A stretch of 64,000 nt of DNA from Caproicibacter fermentans (GCF_009746625.1 NZ_VWXL01000052.1:1-64000); one strand, 5' to 3'. Positions 8,485-17,801 are shown, counted from the stretch's first letter. A program made the numbers and translations. The notes: generated by a model from the letters alone, not told the origin.

Positions 8485-8815
8485 ATGGATGAAATGACGA
8501 ATAATCCTGCGGCCAAGGATGTTGCCGAAAGAGCAAACGTTTCGATTGCTACGGTCTGCAGGGCTTTTCCATAAAAGTAGAGGAATCAATCGATGCCTTA
8601 GACAGGTTATCAATAATGCCATTGCAAGAAAGAAGACGAAAAAAGCAGAGCGATCGCCGTTCTGATTTCTCAAATAGAAACACCTTTTATGTAAAGATCA
8701 TGGATGGTATCGAGGATACCGCGCAAAAGCAGGGCTACAGCGTTATGATTTGTCATGTTGGTGCTTTAGGCAGAAGGACGCATGAGCAAATTAAATTTTT
8801 TGCCTTTACGTAAAC
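8485..8815 (+). pseudogene. Decayed LacI-family transcriptional regulator
   Basis: The first frame gives AKDVAERANVSIATVCRAF, a typical LacI helix-turn-helix, then meets a stop at 8572-8574. Later pieces in other frames restore the family sequence: INNAIARKKTKKAER, then AVLISQIE, then NTFYVKIMDGIEDTAQKQGY followed by SVMICHVG, which is the start of the periplasmic-binding-like core. At least two frameshifts separate them, and everything after about residue 100 is missing. It presumably once controlled the ABC transporter that begins at 8891. Confidence 0.85.
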
Positions 8816-8822
8816 GATTACG
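8809..8822. promoter_or_regulatory. LacI-type operator candidate
   Basis: CGTAAACGATTACG has inverted CGTAA/TTACG arms, the size and style of LacI-family operators, and lies about 70 bases before the binding-protein gene. It fits the destroyed LacI gene beside it, so it may now be unoccupied or used by another regulator. Confidence 0.45.
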
Positions 8823-8890
8823 TTACGTACGAATTCGGAAGTTCTCCGGATAGCCGGAATTACCATAAAAAATCTTGGGAGGTTTGTAAA

Positions 8891-10201
8891 ATGAAATCAT
8901 TAAAACGCGTATTGGCTGTGCTTATGGCGGCGGCAATGTCTGCGGTTCCGCTTGCCGGTTGTTCCGCAGGCAACTCCGCCGCTGAAAGCACCGGTAGTGC
9001 AGCTTCTGCCGCCACATCTTCGGCATCCGCACAAGCTGCTTCTCTCGAGCTGTTCTCCACAAAGACGGAGAACGCAAAGATTCTCAAAACTCTTGCGGAC
9101 GAATTCCATACGCAGAATCCTTCGATCACCATTACAATTTCGAGCCCGCAGGATGCGGGAACGGTGTTGAAAACACGCCTGACAAAAAACGATATTCCGG
9201 ATATTCTGGCAATGGGCGGCGATGCAACGTACACGGAAGTTCAGAGCGCCGGCGTTTTGGAGGACCTAAGCCAGGAATCCTATGTGTCAGACATTCAGGA
9301 CTCCTACAAACAGATGATCTACAACGTTCAGCAGGATAAGGAGCAGAAGCTTTACGGAATTCCTTATGCGACAAATGCTTCCGGTGTGCTTTACAATGAA
9401 GATATTTTTCAGAAGTCCGGAGTGCAGGTGCCGACCACATGGGATGCCTTTATGACACTGTGCAAAACGCTGAAGAGCTCCGGCATTACTCCGTTCGAGC
9501 TTACTTTTAAGGACAGCTGGACTGCACTTTGCCCTTGGAACAGCATGGCCCCGGATTTGCAGCCTGATAACTTTACTTCTGACCGCCTTGCCGGAAAGAC
9601 GACTTTCGCCGCAACGCATCAGGAAGTCGCGCAAAAGTACCTCCAGGTGCTTTCGTATGCACAGAAAGACTACATGGGCACTACATATGCCGACGGCAAC
9701 ACGGCCTTTGCCGAAGGGAAAGCCGCAATGATGATCAACGGAAACTGGGCCATCAGCGAATTCAAAAAGGTCAATGCGAATTTTAATGTCAATCTGTTTG
9801 CTTTCCCGGCGTCCAACGATTCTTCCAAGAATTACGTAACCTCCGGCGTAGATGTTCTGTTAGCTGTTAGTAACGATTCCCCCAGCAAAGACGCCGCCAA
9901 GAAGTTTGTCTCCTTTATGGTCCAGCCGGAAAATGCGCAGAAATATATTCAGGACCAGTTTGCATTCTCTGCCGTTAAGGGCGTGGAGCAGAGTGACAAA
10001 ACCGTGGCCGGCGTGAAAGAGGATATCGCGAACGGCAAAGTGGCGAACTTCCCGGACCACTACTATCCGTCTGGATTTGACCTTGCTTCTTTGGCGCAGA
10101 ATTTTGGAAAAAATGCCGCGGCCGGAATGGATGCAAATAAAAATATAGCAGATTTTCTGAAACAATGCGATCAGAAATATGATGCTGCCAATGTAAGCTG
10201 A
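8891..10201 (+). CDS. Sugar ABC transporter substrate-binding lipoprotein
   Basis: 436-residue family 1 extracellular binding protein (MalE/UgpB type). The signal peptide ends in a lipobox, VPLAGC, with Cys24 or so as the lipidated residue, then a Ser/Ala-rich tether. The mature part shows IPYATNASGVLYNEDIFQKS and GKAAMMINGNWAISEFKK, both standard for this family. It captures an oligosaccharide for the two permeases that follow. The specific sugar is unknown. It starts at ATG 8891 after TTGGGAGG. Expression was probably governed by the LacI protein that is now a pseudogene. Confidence 0.92.
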   Translation: MKSLKRVLAVLMAAAMSAVPLAGCSAGNSAAESTGSAASAATSSASAQAASLELFSTKTENAKILKTLADEFHTQNPSITITISSPQDAGTVLKTRLTKNDIPDILAMGGDATYTEVQSAGVLEDLSQESYVSDIQDSYKQMIYNVQQDKEQKLYGIPYATNASGVLYNEDIFQKSGVQVPTTWDAFMTLCKTLKSSGITPFELTFKDSWTALCPWNSMAPDLQPDNFTSDRLAGKTTFAATHQEVAQKYLQVLSYAQKDYMGTTYADGNTAFAEGKAAMMINGNWAISEFKKVNANFNVNLFAFPASNDSSKNYVTSGVDVLLAVSNDSPSKDAAKKFVSFMVQPENAQKYIQDQFAFSAVKGVEQSDKTVAGVKEDIANGKVANFPDHYYPSGFDLASLAQNFGKNAAAGMDANKNIADFLKQCDQKYDAANVS

Positions 10202-10285
10202 TTCGGTCTTTACGGGCTCTGGCTGCCGGAGCGATAAGTCCGACAGCCTGCCCTCTCTTTCTGGAATATGGAATGAGGTGTCGCG

Positions 10286-11161
10286 ATGGGAAAGCGGAAG
10301 AAAGGGATTGCCTTTGCCTTCTACATTATGGTAATCCCGATGTCGCTGCTGTTTTTTATTTTTCATACATATCCGTTCTTTCAGGGCGTCTTCTACAGCT
10401 TCACGAACTGGAAGGGCTATGGTAAGTGGTCGTTGGTCGGCCTCAGAAACTACATCCACATTTTTTCGGACCCGGATATTAGCCATGCTTATGAATTCAC
10501 TTTTTTCTTTGCGGTGTTGGCAACCTGTTTGGTCAATATTTTCAGCTTGCTCCTTGCCTTGGGACTGAATGCGAAAATAAAATTTAAAAATACGCTTAAG
10601 GCTATTTTCTTCTTGCCCTACATGCTCGGCAACCTGATTGTAGGATTTGTTTTCAATTATATTTTTGCGAACCTGCTTCCTCCGATCGGTAAAGCTCTGG
10701 GAATTGCATCACTCAGCGTCAATATTCTGGGAACGGATAACGCATGGGCCGGTGTGCTCTTTGTAACAGTCTGGCAATCGCTGGCCTTTAACACCTTGAT
10801 TTATTTATCGGGATTACAAACGATAGACCGTGATTTGTATGAAGCCGCAGATTTGGACGGCGCAATGAAATGGAAGCGGTTTAAAAATATTACGTTTCCC
10901 CTCATCGCTCCGTTCTTTACAATTAATATTGTGCTTTGTGTTAAAAATTTCCTCATGACGTTTGACCAGGTAATGGCGATGACAGGCGGCGGACCGGGTA
11001 CGGATACCACCACCGTTTCTGTCCTGATTTATAAAAAGGGATTCCAGGGGGCACAGTTTGCATATCAGTCCGCCGATGCGGTGCTGTTCTTTCTTGTGAT
11101 CATTGCCATTTCTCTGTTTCAACTCTTTGTTTTGGAAAAGAGAGAGGAGAGATTTGAATGA
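10286..11161 (+). CDS. Sugar ABC transporter permease (MalF/UgpA type)
   Basis: 291-residue inner-membrane permease with six predicted helices. The EAA loop that docks on the ATPase is present as EAADLDGAMKWKRFKNITFP. It pairs with the next gene to form the channel. Start ATG 10286 follows GAGGTG. It overlaps the next gene by four bases (ATGA). The operon lacks an ATP-binding subunit, so a shared MsmK/MsmX-type ATPase elsewhere is expected. Confidence 0.92.
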   Translation: MGKRKKGIAFAFYIMVIPMSLLFFIFHTYPFFQGVFYSFTNWKGYGKWSLVGLRNYIHIFSDPDISHAYEFTFFFAVLATCLVNIFSLLLALGLNAKIKFKNTLKAIFFLPYMLGNLIVGFVFNYIFANLLPPIGKALGIASLSVNILGTDNAWAGVLFVTVWQSLAFNTLIYLSGLQTIDRDLYEAADLDGAMKWKRFKNITFPLIAPFFTINIVLCVKNFLMTFDQVMAMTGGGPGTDTTTVSVLIYKKGFQGAQFAYQSADAVLFFLVIIAISLFQLFVLEKREERFE

Positions 11162-11994
11162 CACGGAAACACATAAGAGATACTTCATGGAATATCACGC
11201 TTTTATTGATTGTTCTTGCTATTGTTTTGATTTTTCTGCCGCTATATCTTACGGTAGTCATTGCATTAAAAAATCCGCAGGAAATGGCTCATGTACTCGC
11301 ATGGCCCCAAGTCATCCAATGGGCGAATTTTTCAAGAGCGTGGGATATGGTTTCCTATCCGCAGAAATTCTTCAATACTTTCCGCATTACTGTTTTTGCG
11401 CTGATCTTTACCTTGATCACCAATTCCATGGTCGCATACGCGATCGCTCGGAACCGAAAAAAAAGCCGCTTTTTCAATTTTCTCTACTATTATCTGATCA
11501 GTGCAATGTTCATTCCGTTTAATGTACTGATGTTGCCTCTGGTCAAACAGGCAAATCAGTTGCACATCGACAACATTGTGGGAATCACCTTCCTCTATAT
11601 TGTCTTTGGCCTTCCGATGAACACCTTCCTTTATAACGGATATATCAAAGCGCTTCCAACTTCCTTGGAAGAAGCGGCTGTCATTGACGGAGCAAATCCC
11701 TGGCAGGTGTTCTTTCGGGTCATTTTTCCTTTGCTGACACCCATCAACGCCACGGTAGGCATCCTGACTTTCATGTGGACTTGGAATGATTTTTTGATGC
11801 CCTTGGTTCTGTTAAGCAAGCCGGACCAGCAGACGCTCCAGTTGTCCCAATATGTTTTTCAGGGACAATTTTCGACCGACTATAATTTGGCGTTTGCATC
11901 TTATCTTATGGCGTTGATTCCGATTTTGGTGGTATATTTGCTCGCACAGAAATGGATTATCGGAGGTATTACCGCCGGGGCCGTTAAGCAATAA
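11158..11994 (+). CDS. Sugar ABC transporter permease (MalG/UgpE type)
   Basis: 278-residue partner permease with six helices and an EAA motif, EEAAVIDGANPWQVFFRVIF followed by PLLTP. It overlaps the upstream permease gene by four bases, showing translational coupling. The C-terminus QKWIIGGITAGAVKQ is the usual end of this family, so the protein is complete. No enzyme gene follows in the same operon, so the substrate cannot be deduced from this side; the galactosidase genes on the opposite strand are 2 kb away. Confidence 0.92.
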   Translation: MTRKHIRDTSWNITLLLIVLAIVLIFLPLYLTVVIALKNPQEMAHVLAWPQVIQWANFSRAWDMVSYPQKFFNTFRITVFALIFTLITNSMVAYAIARNRKKSRFFNFLYYYLISAMFIPFNVLMLPLVKQANQLHIDNIVGITFLYIVFGLPMNTFLYNGYIKALPTSLEEAAVIDGANPWQVFFRVIFPLLTPINATVGILTFMWTWNDFLMPLVLLSKPDQQTLQLSQYVFQGQFSTDYNLAFASYLMALIPILVVYLLAQKWIIGGITAGAVKQ

Positions 11995-12147
11995 AGCGGC
12001 TTCTGGGATTTTATAAGGAATGAATGAGGAGGAACGAAAAACAGCGGAGGAAGGAGCTGTGGTTTATCGGATCTGTCCCATGTACACGCCGTTATATTTG
12101 ACGCTTACCGAAAGCGACCGGATAGTCCCTATGAATAATTGAACGGA
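11995..12147. other. Intergenic after the ABC operon
   Basis: No terminator with a clear U tract and no supportable gene. Two GGAGG-like sites (near 12028 and 12050) are followed only by short frames, which may be gene debris. Confidence 0.35.
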
Positions 12148-12392
12148 ATCGAGCAGGAGGGAGTGTTGCAAAATAGCTTCTCAAAAAATGTTTCACAAAA
12201 TGCGCTTTGAATGGGCTGAAAAGTCCATTTAAAGGCGCATTTTCTTGATTTTGGGGTGACTCGATTGTATGATTTGCTATTGCAAATTCATTTTGCAGCA
12301 CCCCCGACCTCTTACACCACCGCGCGTACCGTTCGGTACACGGCGGTTCCCAAGTTTACACCCTTGCCAGAAGCATCGTAATCAAGAAAGAA
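12148..12392 (-). mobile_element. Group II intron 3' end (domains V-VI), interrupted
   Basis: Read on the minus strand, 12311-12345 forms a domain V-like hairpin: ACCGCCGTG and CACGGTGGT arms, a two-base bulge, a short TACC/GGTA upper stem and a GAAC loop. After it GAGGTCGGGG begins domain VI, and the matching strand TCCCTCCTGCTCGAT, ending in the intron 3' terminus, is found only at 12148-12162. The 139 bases between the two arms are an inserted inverted-repeat element. A second copy lies at 13467-13594. No intron-encoded protein is present in either. Confidence 0.7.
12163..12301. mobile_element. Small inverted-repeat element (MITE-like)
   Basis: 139 bases bounded by GTGTTGCAAAAT and ATTTTGCAGCAC, which are inverted repeats with one mismatch. 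Inside is a second palindrome, AAAATGCGC with GCGCATTTT. It splits domain VI of the group II intron remnant and has no coding capacity. Its borders are where this copy and the uninterrupted intron copy diverge. Confidence 0.6.
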
Positions 12393-12569
12393 TGTGTAAC
12401 CTGGAAACTCAAAAATATGCTGTTTTTGTTGCTGCCGTCAGGATGACCGATTGTAGCATCGCGGGGGATGCACCGCCTGCGGGCGGGTTTTGTGGGGTGT
12501 GCTGTTTAGGGGGCTTCCCGGCGGTCTTTTCGCTTCGGGCCAACTTGGCCCGAAGTGTCAATACATTAA
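12393..12569. other. Intergenic, nothing recognised
   Basis: Between the intron remnant and the promoter of the next gene. It is GC-rich around 12455-12510 with GCGGG runs and contains a GGGCCAACTTGGCCC palindrome at about 12537-12551. No gene is supportable. Confidence 0.4.
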
Positions 12570-12598
12570 TTGAATGGAACCGTTGCGGGTGATATAAT
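12570..12598 (+). promoter_or_regulatory. Promoter of the nucleotide-sugar reductase-like gene
   Basis: TTGAAT (12570-12575), 17-base spacer, TATAAT (12593-12598). The start codon follows 31 bases later. Confidence 0.7.
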
Positions 12599-12628
12599 AG
12601 ACAGTAAGAAACTGAAAGAGATGGTCAT

Positions 12629-13495
12629 ATGAGAGTTTTGATATTTGGAGCAAGTGGATACGCAGGACGGGCAATTGCTCAAAAATTAGTAGGAAATCAT
12701 GAAGTATATGGAACCTATTATTCACAGGCGAAACAATACAGTGATAATAAGAAAATGCTTCGATATAAGCTTAATGATACAGACATTGCTAAATCGATAT
12801 TGGATTGTGTCCGGCCGCAAATTATCATTTCATGCTTAAGGGGAGATTTTCAACTACAATTGGCGGCACATAAGCAGATTGCCGATTATTTATTAAGGGC
12901 TAAAGATGGAAAAATTATTTATATATCCACTGCTAATGTTTTTGATGCAAGCAAAGAAAAGCCTCATTATGAGTTTGACAAAACCGAATCAGAAACTGAC
13001 TATGGGAACTTCAAAATCAAATGTGAGCAGATGCTGCAAGATAAGCTGGGTGATAGATGCACTATTATTCGCATCCCACAGATTTGGGGAAAGGACTGCC
13101 CAAGAATATTAAAATTGATAGAGGATACAAAAAGCAATACGCCGATTATGACGTATCCAAACGTCTATGTTAATTACACAACGAATATTCAAATTGCCGA
13201 TTGGATTGACTACATTATCAAAAAAGAGCTTGAAGGTATATTCCATATTGGGACAAGGGACACCTGCGATTATATGCAGTTTCAATTAGAGCTTTCAAAG
13301 GTCCTTGGCTTAAATGAACCTGTATTTAATAAAGAGATAATCCAGCAAAAGTGCTTTCAAGCAGTGCTGCCGGGTCGTAAGGAAATTCCAAACGATTTTC
13401 ATTTGAATGTAATGGATGTATTAGCATATCTGAGAAAAGTGCAAAATTCATGTCATGACACATTGAATCGAGTAGGAGGGGCTCATATTACTTAG
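12629..13495 (+). CDS. NAD(P)-dependent sugar reductase/epimerase (RmlD-like)
   Basis: 288-residue short-chain reductase of the RmlD/extended-SDR type. An N-terminal Rossmann motif, FGASGYAGRAIAQKL, is followed by STANVFDASKEKPHYEFDKT and the catalytic Tyr-x3-Lys (YGNFK). Enzymes of this type reduce or epimerise nucleotide-activated sugars such as dTDP-4-keto-rhamnose; the true substrate is unknown. The gene is AT-rich and has its own promoter. The last nine or so codons are read through the 3' end of a group II intron (boundary near 13467), so the original C-terminus has been replaced. Intron remnants on both sides suggest that it sits in a once-mobile segment. Confidence 0.75.
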   Translation: MRVLIFGASGYAGRAIAQKLVGNHEVYGTYYSQAKQYSDNKKMLRYKLNDTDIAKSILDCVRPQIIISCLRGDFQLQLAAHKQIADYLLRAKDGKIIYISTANVFDASKEKPHYEFDKTESETDYGNFKIKCEQMLQDKLGDRCTIIRIPQIWGKDCPRILKLIEDTKSNTPIMTYPNVYVNYTTNIQIADWIDYIIKKELEGIFHIGTRDTCDYMQFQLELSKVLGLNEPVFNKEIIQQKCFQAVLPGRKEIPNDFHLNVMDVLAYLRKVQNSCHDTLNRVGGAHIT

Positions 13496-13594
13496 CCCGA
13501 CCTCTCACACCACCGTGCATACCGTTCGGTACACGGCAGTTCCCAAGTTTACACCTTTGCAGAAGCATCGTAATCAAGAAAGAATGTGTAACCT
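13467..13594 (-). mobile_element. Group II intron 3' end (domains V-VI), second copy
   Basis: On the minus strand: domain V-like hairpin (arms ACTGCCGTG and CACGGTGGT, GAAC loop), then domain VI with GGTCGGGCT and AGCCCCTCC arms enclosing a loop with candidate branch-point A residues, ending at CTACTCGAT near 13467. About 90 bases upstream of domain V are shared with the copy at 12302-12392, with roughly 90% identity by eye. The intron body and reverse transcriptase are missing. Confidence 0.75.
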
Positions 13595-13774
13595 AAAACT
13601 TCTGTCAGTATTGTGCTCATAAAAAAGACTTCCTTTCACACTCGATTTTTCTACCCTCATTCTTATTCAGCTTTTTCACAAAATTTGATGCGGTCTCATC
13701 TAATATGCGTTAAGGTTATCACTTTTGCTGAAGTTTGTCTTTTTACTGTGTCAATTAGCACTATGGGTATGGAA
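13595..13774. other. Intergenic, nothing recognised
   Basis: AT-rich stretch between the intron remnant and the 3' end of the alpha-galactosidase gene. No gene or terminator is supportable. Confidence 0.4.
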
Positions 13775-15967
13775 TCAATTACTAAAAGCAGTAAGCAGCC
13801 AGTCCCAGCTCTGAAAATCCCCTTCTGCCACAGGAAGCGGGAACCCCACATTCATGAGTTCGTCCCCACCGTAGATTTTGCCGGTTGATGTTACCGTGTA
13901 CTCGCGGTCGGGGTTCAACCCATCAAGCCGAAGAAAATCGATGGGTGCGTTGGGCACAGACAAGACAGAAAAACATGAAACATACGCCAATTTCTGATCG
14001 TCGGACACATACATCCAAGCCGCCATGTCTCCTTGGAAAGGGCTTCGTAAACGGTAAAGAATCCCGAACTGGACAAGCTCCCGGATCTTTTTGTAAAAAT
14101 CAATCTCATTTTTGATTTCCCGTAGCTCCGACTTACTTAGGCGGTTCAAATCCAGTTCAAAGCCGAAGTCTCCCGATAGGGAAGCTCTGCACCGTGTGGC
14201 AAGCGGAGTCATTCTGCCCACCTGATGGTTTGGCACGGCTGAAACATGAGCCCCCATCGCTGATGCAGGATAAACGAGACTTGTTCCATACTGTATTTTC
14301 AGCCGTTCAACCGCGTCGGTGTCGTCGCTGGTCCAAATCTGCGGCATGTAGTAAAGCATCCCTGGGTCAAATCTTCCGCCGCCGCCCGCGCATCCCTCGA
14401 AAAGCAAATTTGGGAATTTATTTATGATCTTTTCCAACAGTCCGTACAACCCCAGCAAATACCGGTGCGCGGTTTCTCTTTGCCGTTCATGCGGCAATAG
14501 AGATGAACCGACTTCCGTCAGATTTCGGTTCATATCCCATTTGACATAGGAGACCGGCGCGCCGGTCAGGAGTCCGGTGATCATATTTTCCAGATAATTG
14601 CAGACATCCTGACGGGAAAGATCCAAAACCAGCTGGTTCCGGGATTCCGTCCTTTCCCGTCCCTCCACATGCAGACACCAGTCCGGGTGCGCCCGGTAAA
14701 GTTCGCTGTCACGGGAAACCATCTCCGGTTCCATCCAGATGCCGAAACGCAGCCCCGAACGAATCACTTTCTTCGCAAGGCCGCTAAGGCCTTCCGGTAT
14801 CTTCCGCAGGTTGACGGTCCAATCCCCAAGTGATGTGGTGTCGTCGTTTCTATTGCCGAACCACCCGTCGTCCAGAACAAACAGCTCGATTCCCTGTTCT
14901 GAGGCTGTTTGAACAAGACGCATAATCTTCTCGGAATTAAAATCAAAATAGGTTGCTTCCCAGTTGTTAATCAACACAGGACGTGCTCGGTCCCTGAATT
15001 TTCCCCGGCACAGTCTTTCCCTGTAAAGGCTGTGAAAGGTTCGGGACATGCCGCCCAGTCCTTCGAAAGAGTAGACGAGCACCGCTTCAGGCGCTTGAAA
15101 TGCTTCTCCGGAACCAAGGATCCAGGAAAAATCAAACGGGTTGATTCCCATGAAAAATCTCGTTGTGGCAAACTGATCTACTTCCGCTCCGGCAAAAAAA
15201 TTGCCGCTGTATACGAGGTTTACCGCATAAATCTCCCCGCTCTTTTCTCCCGCGTCCTTTGACATCAGTGCAAGAAAGGGATTTTGCTGGTGACTGCTGG
15301 CGCCGCGCCTGCTTTCCACCGACTGCATTCCTGGGACCAGCGCACGCTTGTAAATATGACGTTCTCGGGCCCATGCGCCTGAGAGTTGAAGCATATCGTA
15401 CCTGTCGTGCGGCAGATCCACCGACATTGATAACGCCCGGAGTATTTTTATTTTTCGGCTTCCGTTATTCTGAAAGCGGGCGGAACGCGTAATAACATTC
15501 CGATCCCGGAACGCAGTGTATAGGAGTATGATCCGCAGGCCCGCTGTGTCATCCGACAGCTCGATTTCCAAGGAATCGGCCTCTTCGCTGTTCTCCACAT
15601 AGGTGGCGGGGAGCCCGCTAAGCGCGGGTTTTCCCGGATAGATTCTGTGACTTTTGTATTTGGGAACGGCGACTGTCGAGCCGTCGTAAAACTGAACCTG
15701 AAAGGCGGGATTGCGAAAATCAGAATTCCCGTATGACGGGTACTCCAGCGGAATGTTGTCCAGAGAAAACGCCAAATTCCTGCCGTCTGTGCTGGGAGAC
15801 ATGGATCGGCTTATTTTCCTGACAATCTCCTCGGGATGCAAACGGCGGACCTTTTTTCCCCAGTAAACATGGCATAGGTATCCTGATTCCGAAACCTGCA
15901 TCGCGTAGCAGGTATCTTTCGCCTGCAGGAGAAACATTCGGTTGCTTTCCTCAAACACGATTGACAC
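13775..15967 (-). CDS. Alpha-galactosidase, glycoside hydrolase family 36
   Basis: 730-residue intracellular enzyme that removes terminal alpha-galactose from melibiose, raffinose and related sugars. It has the GH36 layout: N-terminal beta-sandwich, then a catalytic barrel with FVLDDGWFG, GIWMEPEMVS, the nucleophile Asp in YVKWDMNR (about residue 476), and the acid/base Asp in WTSDDTDAVER (about 547), and a short C-terminal beta domain. There is no signal peptide, so the sugars must be imported first. It is the last gene of a minus-strand run: binding protein, two permeases, GH35, GH36. Length and motifs are complete. Confidence 0.95.
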   Translation of the reverse strand: MSIVFEESNRMFLLQAKDTCYAMQVSESGYLCHVYWGKKVRRLHPEEIVRKISRSMSPSTDGRNLAFSLDNIPLEYPSYGNSDFRNPAFQVQFYDGSTVAVPKYKSHRIYPGKPALSGLPATYVENSEEADSLEIELSDDTAGLRIILLYTAFRDRNVITRSARFQNNGSRKIKILRALSMSVDLPHDRYDMLQLSGAWARERHIYKRALVPGMQSVESRRGASSHQQNPFLALMSKDAGEKSGEIYAVNLVYSGNFFAGAEVDQFATTRFFMGINPFDFSWILGSGEAFQAPEAVLVYSFEGLGGMSRTFHSLYRERLCRGKFRDRARPVLINNWEATYFDFNSEKIMRLVQTASEQGIELFVLDDGWFGNRNDDTTSLGDWTVNLRKIPEGLSGLAKKVIRSGLRFGIWMEPEMVSRDSELYRAHPDWCLHVEGRERTESRNQLVLDLSRQDVCNYLENMITGLLTGAPVSYVKWDMNRNLTEVGSSLLPHERQRETAHRYLLGLYGLLEKIINKFPNLLFEGCAGGGGRFDPGMLYYMPQIWTSDDTDAVERLKIQYGTSLVYPASAMGAHVSAVPNHQVGRMTPLATRCRASLSGDFGFELDLNRLSKSELREIKNEIDFYKKIRELVQFGILYRLRSPFQGDMAAWMYVSDDQKLAYVSCFSVLSVPNAPIDFLRLDGLNPDREYTVTSTGKIYGGDELMNVGFPLPVAEGDFQSWDWLLTAFSN

Positions 15968-16013
15968 ACGATCATCCCCACTTTATCTTGTAGGTGTCGG
16001 CCGTTAATGCGGC

Positions 16014-17771
16014 TTATTCCAGCCTCGGTTTCTCTTCGAATGTGACGTATTCCGCCGTCTTCCCTTCGGTTTCAAAAACAATCAGTTCGTTTTCTCCTTC
16101 TCGAAGCAGAGGGGCGGGGACGTAAAGGCGCTTTTGCGGGCCCTTTTCCCAAAAACGCCCAAGGTTCAACCCATTGAGAAAAACACATCCTTTTCCCCAT
16201 CCGAATAAATCCAAGAAGGTGTCTCCGCGTGTTTCCACAAAAAATACGATGCGGTAAAATGCGGGCGTTCCCTTTTTATATTCCTTGCTAAAATTTATTT
16301 TTCTTACCATTGAGGCATTTATTTCGAGCGGGTACATCTTCCAGTTGGAGTGACTGTGTCCGTTCAGTAAAACGCCTCCGTCGATCCCTTTTCGCTGCTC
16401 GGACAGCTTCGGACCGTAGTTGACGCGTCCCATATTCTCCACAAGAATGTCCAGCTGTGAAAAGCTGCGGCTGGAGCCCGGAATTTCGTATTCCTTCTCC
16501 AATTCATGATCGCAGAGCGTTATAAAGTGCCGACGGTCCAGATAGATCTGCGCGCGGTCACTGGCTCCCAGAAGCTGCAACTTTTCCTGCGGAATATCCT
16601 TTTTTACCGCAGAGCGGTACAGGGTATAGCCGTAGTTCTGACCGAGCTTTTCCATGCAGAGCGGCCAGGGACTTTCCGTGGGAGAAGCGAGGTCCTCCAG
16701 CACGGAAAACAGGGAGACCCGGTCCGAAACCGCCTGCTTTCCATAGGCACGCTTATCGATCCGTGTCGAAAAAGTGAGCGGAGGAGTCTTGACATACTTT
16801 CCGATAACCTCACGAAACGCATGATATTTCGGCGTAATCTCACCGTCTTCGGACAGCGGGGCGTCATAATCATACGAGGTGACGTCCGGAGTCAGGCTGT
16901 CGTAATAATTAGCGCCATTTAAAAAGCCGAAATTCGTCCCACCGTGAAACATGTAGATATTCACACTGCCCTGGGAAAGAATGGCATCCAATTCTCCGGC
17001 ACTGGCTTCGACGGACGCGGTATGGTGTTTTTTATCCCCCCATGCGTCGAACCATCCCGCCCAAAATTCCGTGCACATCAGCGGGCCGCCGTTTGTGTGC
17101 TTTTTTAAAACAGAGAAATGCTGATTCGCCTGGGAACCAAAATTCGCGGTAGGCAAAATTCCAGACAAGCTTCCGCCTGACAGATAATCCCCCCAGGGTC
17201 CGTCGGACGTAATCAGAGGTACGGTTACTCCGTCTCTGCGCATCTCACCGCGCAGAGCCTCCAGATACCGCTGTTCGTCCCCGAAAGCTCCGTACTCGTT
17301 TTCTATCTGCATCAGGATGACCGGACCGCCGTTGTCGATTTGCAGCGGAGCCAGAACCTGAAAGAGCTCCTTGTAGTATTCCTGCACGGCGCGTAAAAAA
17401 GGGGGATAGGAGCAGCGCGGGCGCATGCCGTCCTCCGACAGCAGCCACGCGGGAAGCCCGCCGAATTCCCACTCAGCGCAGATATACGGCGACGGGCGGA
17501 CGATTGCCCAGAGCCCCAGCTCCTGCGCCGTTTTCAAGAAAGCTGCAAAGCTGAGCGCTCCCTCAAAATGAAATTCTCCCCGGCGAGGTTCATGCAGATT
17601 CCACGGGATATACGTTTCAACCGTGTTGCAGCCCATCGCCCGAAGTTTTTCCAGCCGATCGCGCCAGTACTCCGGCACGACGCGGAAATAGTGTATCGAA
17701 CCCGAAATGATTTGGAACGGTTTTTCGTCAAGGTAAAACCTATCTTTGATGGCAAATCTGCCTGCTTTCAT
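16014..17771 (-). CDS. Beta-galactosidase, glycoside hydrolase family 35
   Basis: 585-residue retaining beta-galactosidase. The N-terminal motif ISGSIHYFRVVPEYWRDRL is the family's opening strand. The acid/base Glu is in MQIENEYGAFG (about residue 157) and the nucleophile Glu in CTEFWAGWFDAWG (about 233). The two C-terminal jelly-roll domains are present, ending with GWGKGCVFLNGLNLGRFWEKG. No signal peptide is present. It precedes the alpha-galactosidase by 46 bases and follows the permease genes by 30, so it is part of one operon for galactosides of plant or mucin origin. Confidence 0.95.
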   Translation of the reverse strand: MKAGRFAIKDRFYLDEKPFQIISGSIHYFRVVPEYWRDRLEKLRAMGCNTVETYIPWNLHEPRRGEFHFEGALSFAAFLKTAQELGLWAIVRPSPYICAEWEFGGLPAWLLSEDGMRPRCSYPPFLRAVQEYYKELFQVLAPLQIDNGGPVILMQIENEYGAFGDEQRYLEALRGEMRRDGVTVPLITSDGPWGDYLSGGSLSGILPTANFGSQANQHFSVLKKHTNGGPLMCTEFWAGWFDAWGDKKHHTASVEASAGELDAILSQGSVNIYMFHGGTNFGFLNGANYYDSLTPDVTSYDYDAPLSEDGEITPKYHAFREVIGKYVKTPPLTFSTRIDKRAYGKQAVSDRVSLFSVLEDLASPTESPWPLCMEKLGQNYGYTLYRSAVKKDIPQEKLQLLGASDRAQIYLDRRHFITLCDHELEKEYEIPGSSRSFSQLDILVENMGRVNYGPKLSEQRKGIDGGVLLNGHSHSNWKMYPLEINASMVRKINFSKEYKKGTPAFYRIVFFVETRGDTFLDLFGWGKGCVFLNGLNLGRFWEKGPQKRLYVPAPLLREGENELIVFETEGKTAEYVTFEEKPRLE

Positions 17772-17801
17772 AATGCTCTCCTTTACAGTGGAAATATCGG
17801 A

